From: Saccharothrix sp. NRRL B-16348 | Lineage (GTDB): Bacteria; Actinomycetota; Actinomycetes; Mycobacteriales; Pseudonocardiaceae | Assembly: GCF_001280085.1 (NCBI RefSeq) | Contig: NZ_LGED01000003.1 | Span: 1-22,083 of the forward strand | Length of the DNA stretch: 22,083 bases | Direction of reading: 5' to 3' | In this document: piece by piece, positions 17,338 to 22,083 of the stretch | Layout: every line of letters begins with the position of its first letter | Numbering within the stretch: the stretch's first letter is position 1 | Position numbers and translations under genes: made by a program | Notes under the pieces: model-generated | Databases searched by the model: none | Seen by the model: only the letters and a program-made list of their open reading frames with translations | Told to the model about the DNA's origin: nothing

Positions 17338-17344
17338 TAATTCA

Positions 17345-20176
17345 ATGCCCTGCACATCGAAAACACTGCTGGCGCTCGCGCTGGCAGCCGTCATGTCCGG
17401 TGGGCTCGCCTCGCCGGCCCACGCCGCGGCACCGGAGGGCGTGGTCCAAGGCGGGGCCGAGAACCCGGTCCCCGGCAACTACGTCGTCAAGCTCAAGGAC
17501 GCGGCGGTCGCCGCCTCCGGCGTCGCCCAGACCGTCGACTCCCTCGTCGACCAGTACGGCGGCCGCGCGGAACACGTGCTCACCCGGGTCATGCGCGGCT
17601 ACGTGGTCGACAACCTCAGCGAGCAGCAGGCGCGACGTCTCGCGGCGCACCCCGCCGTCGAGTCCGTCATCCAGTCGGGCACCTCGCGCGCGGGCGACAC
17701 CCAGGACAACCCGGCGAACTGGGGCCTGGACCGCGTCGACCAGCGCGACCGCCCGCTGGACAGGAAGTACACCTACCCCGGCCACGGCGGCCAAGGCGTC
17801 AACGTGTACATCGTGGACACCGGCATCCGCTACTCGCACCAGGAGTTCGACGGCCGGGCGAAGTTCGCCGCGGACTTCGTGGTGCCGGCCGACAACGGCA
17901 ACGACTGCAACGGGCACGGCACGCACGTCGCGGGCATCACGGGCGGTGAGACGCGCGGTGTGGCGAAGAAGGTCACGCTGCACTCGGTGCGGATCCTCGA
18001 CTGCAACGGGCGCGGCAAGGACAGCGACGTCGTCGCCGCCGCCGAATGGCTCGCCCGGAACGCGATCAAGCCCGCCGTGGCGAACCTGAGCGTGTACACG
18101 GACAACCCGTCCATCGCCGTCGACGCGATCAAGGGCTCCATCGCCGCCGGCGTGCAATGGGCACTGATCACCGGCAACAACGGCGGCAACTCCTGCGACT
18201 ACGGCCCGGGCCCCCGGGTCGAGACCGGCGTCCGCACGGGCAACGCGACCAGCAGCGACGCGCGCGCGGGCGACTCCAACGACGGCGCGTGCATGGACCT
18301 GTTCGCGCCGGGCAGCGGCATCGACTCGTCCTTCCACCAGTCGGACTCCTCCTACGGGCAGCTGTCCGGCACGTCGATGGCCGCCCCGCACGTGGCGGGC
18401 ACCCTGGCGCTGCGCCTGTCCGAGGCGCCGTCCTCGACGCCCGCCGACCTGAAGAAGTGGGTCGTCGACAACGCCACCACCGGCAAGATGACCAACATCC
18501 GGACGGGCACCCCCAACCGGTTGCTGCACCTGCCCGCGGGCAATCCCCAGCCGGGCAACGACTTCTCCATCTCGGCCGGCCCGTCCTCGGTCAGCGCCGA
18601 TCCGGGCCAGGCGGTCAGCACCACGATCTCCACGGCGGTCACCCAGGGCGCGGCTCAGACCGTCCGGCTCTCGGTCAGCGGCCAGCCCGCAGGCGTGACA
18701 GCCGCGTTCGACCCGTCCTCGGTGACCGCGGGCGGTTCGTCCAGGCTGTCGCTGAGCGTGGGCGCATCGGTCACCCCGGGCACCTACAACCTCACCGTCA
18801 CCGGTACCGGCACCGATGCCATCCGCACCGCGAACGTGTCGCTGAAGGTCAACGGCGAGGTCCCGCCGGGCAGCTTCACCCTGACCGCCAACCCGACCAG
18901 CGGCTCTGTCACACAGGGTTCGTCGGTGACCCTGACGATCAGTGCCACCAGCGCCTTCCAAGCAGACGGCGAATCCGGCGTCGCCGTGGTCGGTGGCACG
19001 CCGACCACGGTGGCCAAGTACCCGTTCATCATCTCGCAGCACCGCACCGGCGGCGTGCGCCCGCAGGAGCAGTCCTGCACCGGTTCCGTCGTGGCTCCGC
19101 GGAAGGTTCTCATCGCGGCGCACTGCAAGTTCTCCCAGGGCGACCCGAAGTACCTGATCTACGGGCGCGACGACCTGGCGAACACCAGCACCGGCACGCG
19201 GATCGAGATCGCCGAGTACAAGGCCCACCCGAGCTACAACCCGTCCGACGGCTGGCGGACCGGCTTCGACGTCGCGATCATCACGACCACGAGCGACATC
19301 CCGACCCCGGCTGGCATGGCCTACCCGCCGATCGCCAAGTCCGCCGACTCGCTGCCGGTCGGCACGCGAGGAACCGCGGTCGGCTACGGCAAGTCGGACG
19401 CGAACGACGCCAACCGCAACACCAAGCTGTACGAGGCGGTTCTGCCGGTGGCAGAGGACCAGAACTGCCGCGACATCGCCGGCCACTTCGACGCCCGGTA
19501 CATGTTCTGCAACGGCTACAGCAGCGGTGGACCGTCCCTGTGCCAGGGCGACTCCGGCGGTCCGTACCTCTACAACGGCAAGATCTACGGCGTCTTCTCC
19601 TGGCTGCGCACGGACTGCGCCTACTACCAGGCGCACGCCAAGATGCACGGCGTGCTCGGTGACTGGGCCAACCAGGAGATCGGCACCACCAACCCGCCCA
19701 CCGGGGATATCACGCTTTCGGCCGGCGGTCTGCCCTCCGGCGTCACTGCCTCGTTCAACCCGGGCAAGATCGGCGTGGGCAGCAGCTCCACGCTGACGAT
19801 CAGCACCACCTCGTCCACCCCGACCGGCACCTACGAGATCACCGTCACCGGCGCCAAAGGCACGGAATCGCGGACGGTCAAGTACAACCTGACGGTCACC
19901 GCCGGTGGCCCGACGAACCTGTCGCTGACCAACCCGGGCACCCAGACCACCGTCAAGGGCCGCGCGGTGAACCTGCAACTCGCCGCCGGCGGAGGCAGCG
20001 GCGGATACCGCTTCTCCGCGACCGACCTGCCCGCAGGACTGACGGTCAACTCCTCGACCGGTCTGATCACCGGCACCCCGACCACGTGGGCCAACTACCA
20101 CCCGCAGGTCACGGTCACCGACAGCTCCGGGGCGAGCGTGAGCCAATCCTTCTACTGGTTCATCTTCCCCTACTGA
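17345..20176 (+). CDS. Secreted double protease: subtilisin (S8) plus S1 trypsin-fold domain nested in an Ig-like domain
   Basis: This 943-residue protein begins with a Sec signal (1-27, AHA-A) and an I9-type propeptide (about 40-112: NYVVKLKD...RGYVVDNLS). The proteinase K-like S8 domain (about 120-395) has Asp158, His191 (GHGTHVAG), Asn278 and Ser344 (SGTSMAAPHVAG). An Ig-like domain follows (about 400-495). A second one starts at about 508 and breaks at about Phe538. After 248 residues it resumes at about Asp788 (DITLSAGGLPSGVTASFNPG). The inserted segment is a complete S1 domain: VVGG (548-551), AAHC (His593), FDVAII (Asp642), GDSGGP (Ser737). Position 189 is Ser731, which argues against trypsin-like Arg/Lys specificity. 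A He_PIG-like domain (about 857-943) ends the protein. Activation of the S1 domain would need cleavage before VVGG, where no Arg or Lys precedes it. Confidence 0.9.
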   Translation: MPCTSKTLLALALAAVMSGGLASPAHAAAPEGVVQGGAENPVPGNYVVKLKDAAVAASGVAQTVDSLVDQYGGRAEHVLTRVMRGYVVDNLSEQQARRLAAHPAVESVIQSGTSRAGDTQDNPANWGLDRVDQRDRPLDRKYTYPGHGGQGVNVYIVDTGIRYSHQEFDGRAKFAADFVVPADNGNDCNGHGTHVAGITGGETRGVAKKVTLHSVRILDCNGRGKDSDVVAAAEWLARNAIKPAVANLSVYTDNPSIAVDAIKGSIAAGVQWALITGNNGGNSCDYGPGPRVETGVRTGNATSSDARAGDSNDGACMDLFAPGSGIDSSFHQSDSSYGQLSGTSMAAPHVAGTLALRLSEAPSSTPADLKKWVVDNATTGKMTNIRTGTPNRLLHLPAGNPQPGNDFSISAGPSSVSADPGQAVSTTISTAVTQGAAQTVRLSVSGQPAGVTAAFDPSSVTAGGSSRLSLSVGASVTPGTYNLTVTGTGTDAIRTANVSLKVNGEVPPGSFTLTANPTSGSVTQGSSVTLTISATSAFQADGESGVAVVGGTPTTVAKYPFIISQHRTGGVRPQEQSCTGSVVAPRKVLIAAHCKFSQGDPKYLIYGRDDLANTSTGTRIEIAEYKAHPSYNPSDGWRTGFDVAIITTTSDIPTPAGMAYPPIAKSADSLPVGTRGTAVGYGKSDANDANRNTKLYEAVLPVAEDQNCRDIAGHFDARYMFCNGYSSGGPSLCQGDSGGPYLYNGKIYGVFSWLRTDCAYYQAHAKMHGVLGDWANQEIGTTNPPTGDITLSAGGLPSGVTASFNPGKIGVGSSSTLTISTTSSTPTGTYEITVTGAKGTESRTVKYNLTVTAGGPTNLSLTNPGTQTTVKGRAVNLQLAAGGGSGGYRFSATDLPAGLTVNSSTGLITGTPTTWANYHPQVTVTDSSGASVSQSFYWFIFPY

Positions 20177-20204
20177 AGCGCTTGATCCCTGCGTGCCGGC
20201 GAAT

Positions 20205-20233
20205 CCGGGCGGAAGCGACACGCTTCCGCCCGG
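20205..20233 (+). terminator. Strong hairpin terminator after the double protease
   Basis: CCGGGCGGAAGCG (20205-20217) and CGCTTCCGCCCGG (20221-20233) form a perfect 13-bp stem with a 3-nt loop, 28 nt after the stop codon. Confidence 0.85.
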
Positions 20234-20279
20234 GCTTCCGCGGCGATGGAGTCCACAACAGACCCATTGTGATCAGGCA

Positions 20280-21999
20280 CAGGGACTTGACCCAAGGCCG
20301 CGTAGTTAAGGGATAGTTGGGGCCGTCAAGCCTTCCGTTCGTGGTGTCCAGGCGTCGGTGAGGACGTAGGTGCCGCGACGGATTTTGCGAAGGAATCCGT
20401 CGGCCAGCCATGTGAGCATCTGGGTGCCGAAGCTCTTGGTGTTGTGGATTCCCAAGGCTTTGGCCAGTTCGCGGGGATGCCAGGCACGATCGGGATCGGC
20501 GGCCATCAGTTGCAGCGTGCGGTTGCGGTGTCCGGCGCCGGAGACGCCTGGGCCAAGGCTTGCGCGTCGGACGTCGTGCGGTGTGTCGACGACGGGAGGC
20601 GGTGGTGTGGCGGTGGCCTGGTGGATGTCGATGTTCAGGTGCGTGATGCGTTGACTGTGTGTGGGGCGGGGGTCGGCGGGTCGGGAGTGGTAGCGGGAGA
20701 TCGGTGCTTTGACCCTGCGGCGGCTGATCCGCTTTCGACGCGGGGGTAGCAGTCCGGCCAGGACCGCCCGGCCGATCGCTCCCACCGCGATGCTGGTGGT
20801 GTCGTCTCGGCCGGTGGCGAGGATGACATGGTCGCGGGCGGTTTCCAGGGCGATGGTGAAGCCGGCTCGGTCCGGATCGGTGCCCGGACGCGACTCCGCG
20901 GCCTCGACCATGGCCATGCGCAGCAACTGGTAGACGGTCAATTGGGCCCACAGTTCCTGCGCGAGCCCGGTCGGGTCCTGGGAGCGCAGGACCAGTCCGT
21001 CGAGCAAAGTGTGTCGCAGGGCGTAGAAGGCGGACTCGACTTCCCATCGTTCGTGGTAGAGACGTACCAGCGCCGAGGCCGGGTCCCGGCGGTGGTCGAG
21101 CAGCGTGGTGGCCAGCCGGTAATGTTCGCTCAATCGGTTGCCACCACTGGTGGTCACCGTGACCTGGGCGTCGAGGACACGGACCCGCAGGTTGCCGAGT
21201 CGGGTCAGGTAGGAGCCGTCCGGCAGGACGGCGAGCACGCCGGGGCGGCGACGGTGGTTCAGACGGATCAGGAACTGGGCCCGGGTGTCGGCGATCTGTT
21301 GGAGGAAGGCGTTGCTGTCGAACCCCCGATCGGCCAGCAGCAGCATCCGGGGTGTCAGCAGTGGCAGTAACCGTTGTGCGTAGGTGGTTTCGTACTCGCC
21401 GATGGGACCGAATACCGCGCCGAGCAGACCACGGGTGCCGGTCTCGCACAACGCCATCAGCCGCAGCATCGGGTAGCCCGCCCAACCGGACGCTGTCGCG
21501 ATCCTGCCCAGCCATGCCCGGTTGCGTTCGTGATCGGGGACCTTGACCGAGCTGCATCCGTCGAAGGCGACGGTCCGCCAGCGCCGATAGCACACGCCCG
21601 GCGTCCTGGGCTGCGCCAACGGACCCGCCACGACCTCGAACACCGCCTTCAACGGCGCCGGCCCGAGCCGGCGACGCAGGTCGCGCAACGCTTTCTCACT
21701 GGGACGCGGGTGCGGACGTGCCTTCAGACCGGTGGTCAGCTTGTCCCAGACTCGCAGATATCCCAGCGAGGGGAACAGCGCCAGCGCCAGCACGAAGTAG
21801 ACCCCGACCCGGGAGGGCAGACACCGCATCCGCCGCTGAACGGTTCGGGTTTCCTCCACGACGGCGTCGACGAGATCGACGAGCAGGTGACGGGTCAGCT
21901 CACCCAAATGACCGGGTCCGAACACGCCCTGGGCATCGCCAACCGATCCGGGCACAGGGACGGCATACCGATCACGCAACAGGACGGGACTTGACCCTG
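20280..21999 (-). mobile_element. IS4-family insertion sequence, apparently complete (about 1.72 kb)
   Basis: The transposase gene is flanked by CAGGGACTTGACCC (20280-20293) and, read inward from the other side, CAGGGTCAAGTCCC (21999-21986). These match at 10 of 14 bases as inverted ends, and both share a GGGACTTGACCC core that also reads as a direct repeat. I place the borders at these motifs. No target-site duplication is obvious in the flanks, so one side may have been rearranged, or the true ends may be a few bases away. Confidence 0.6.
20306..21979 (-). CDS. IS4-family transposase
   Basis: The product is 557 residues. It has an IS4 N-terminal domain (about 10-110: FGPGHLGELTRHL, LPSRVGVYFVLALALFP) and a DDE RNase-H-like core with Asp in VAFDGCSSV, Asp in LLADRGFD and Glu in the YHERWEVESAFYALR signature (the IS4 Y-R-E motif). 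A C-terminal extension (about 480-550: WHPRELAKALGI...FGTQMLTWLADGFLRKIRRGTY) looks like a winged helix seen in related actinobacterial elements. The start is TTG 21979, with GTG 21955 as an in-frame alternative. Stop TAA is at 20308-20306. The frame is intact with all three catalytic residues visible, so the element may still be active. Confidence 0.9.
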   Translation of the reverse strand: MRDRYAVPVPGSVGDAQGVFGPGHLGELTRHLLVDLVDAVVEETRTVQRRMRCLPSRVGVYFVLALALFPSLGYLRVWDKLTTGLKARPHPRPSEKALRDLRRRLGPAPLKAVFEVVAGPLAQPRTPGVCYRRWRTVAFDGCSSVKVPDHERNRAWLGRIATASGWAGYPMLRLMALCETGTRGLLGAVFGPIGEYETTYAQRLLPLLTPRMLLLADRGFDSNAFLQQIADTRAQFLIRLNHRRRPGVLAVLPDGSYLTRLGNLRVRVLDAQVTVTTSGGNRLSEHYRLATTLLDHRRDPASALVRLYHERWEVESAFYALRHTLLDGLVLRSQDPTGLAQELWAQLTVYQLLRMAMVEAAESRPGTDPDRAGFTIALETARDHVILATGRDDTTSIAVGAIGRAVLAGLLPPRRKRISRRRVKAPISRYHSRPADPRPTHSQRITHLNIDIHQATATPPPPVVDTPHDVRRASLGPGVSGAGHRNRTLQLMAADPDRAWHPRELAKALGIHNTKSFGTQMLTWLADGFLRKIRRGTYVLTDAWTPRTEGLTAPTIP

Positions 22000-22001
22000 G
22001 A

Positions 22002-22083
22002 TGTTGGACACGGGGTTATGCGGCTGAGGTCAGCGTAACCGGTGTTGGTAGCAGGCTGTTCTCGTAGTCGATCGGGGACATCT
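22002..22083 (-). mobile_element. End of an IS3-family element (partial)
   Basis: TGTTGGACACGG at 22002-22013 looks like an IS3-type terminus beginning with TG, followed on the minus strand by the tail of a transposase gene. Its border lies only 2 bp from the proposed IS4 border, so the two elements are back to back. The rest continues past the window. Confidence 0.5.
22016..22083 (-). CDS. IS3-family transposase OrfB, C-terminal end (partial)
   Basis: The minus-strand frame entering at the window edge reads MSPIDYENSLLP followed by TPVTLTSAA and stop TAA at 22018-22016. The SPxxYE element is the usual C-terminal motif of IS3-family OrfB (rve-type) transposases. The catalytic domain lies beyond the window, so intactness cannot be judged. 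Confidence 0.55.
   Translation of the reverse strand, partial: MSPIDYENSLLPTPVTLTSAA

Noticed and set aside
17342..20221. 959-codon open frame on the minus strand opposite the double protease
   Set aside because: It is a high-GC mirror frame of an unmistakable protease gene. It is low in complexity (Gly, Arg, Val, Asp rich), has no recognisable motif and no ribosome binding site.

Overview
The window is high-GC DNA with strong third-position G/C bias, frequent GTG/TTG starts and long antisense shadow frames, so it is almost certainly from an actinomycete. The mix of secreted enzymes, CBM13 lectin modules and actinobacterial IS types suggests a Pseudonocardiales-like soil genus (Saccharothrix, Lentzea and similar). 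The genus is an inference, not something read from a marker gene.

Layout. (1) 1-99: the end of an IS21-type element, joined to a decapitated PaaX-type regulator (100-546). (2) 912-8287: four consecutive, separately expressed secreted hydrolases, namely a PHB-depolymerase/CE1-like esterase with CBM13, a PETase/cutinase-type polyester hydrolase with CBM13, an SGNH acetylesterase-like enzyme, and a CBM35-GH78 alpha-L-rhamnosidase. Strong hairpin terminators follow the first two. Together they look like a plant-wall toolkit acting on cutin or suberin esters, acyl substituents and rhamnose-containing pectin. (3) 8288-9470: debris, with a truncated membrane-protein gene meeting an IS110 transposase tail, then a Crp-type palindrome. 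(4) 9470-13736: a TSUP-family membrane exporter and an 1169-residue BNR/Asp-box propeller protein without a signal peptide, closed by a 15-bp-stem terminator. (5) 13800-14395: a mosaic of gene heads and tails ending in an 18-nt TetR-type operator. (6) 14396-17189: three regulators (TetR; a TrmB-LuxR-like protein; a divergent XRE-like protein). (7) 17345-20176: a secreted protein carrying two complete serine-protease domains (S8 and S1), followed by a 13-bp-stem terminator. (8) 20280-22083: an IS4-family element abutting the end of an IS3-family element.

The two most distinctive items are the double protease, whose S1 domain appears inserted inside an Ig-like domain behind a complete subtilisin, and the PETase-like hydrolase, which carries a lectin-type CBM13 and has Ala at the conserved active-site Trp position. 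The two CBM13 modules are close relatives, which suggests module duplication between neighbouring genes. IS debris brackets the enzyme block on both sides and points to an accessory region assembled by transfer and rearrangement.
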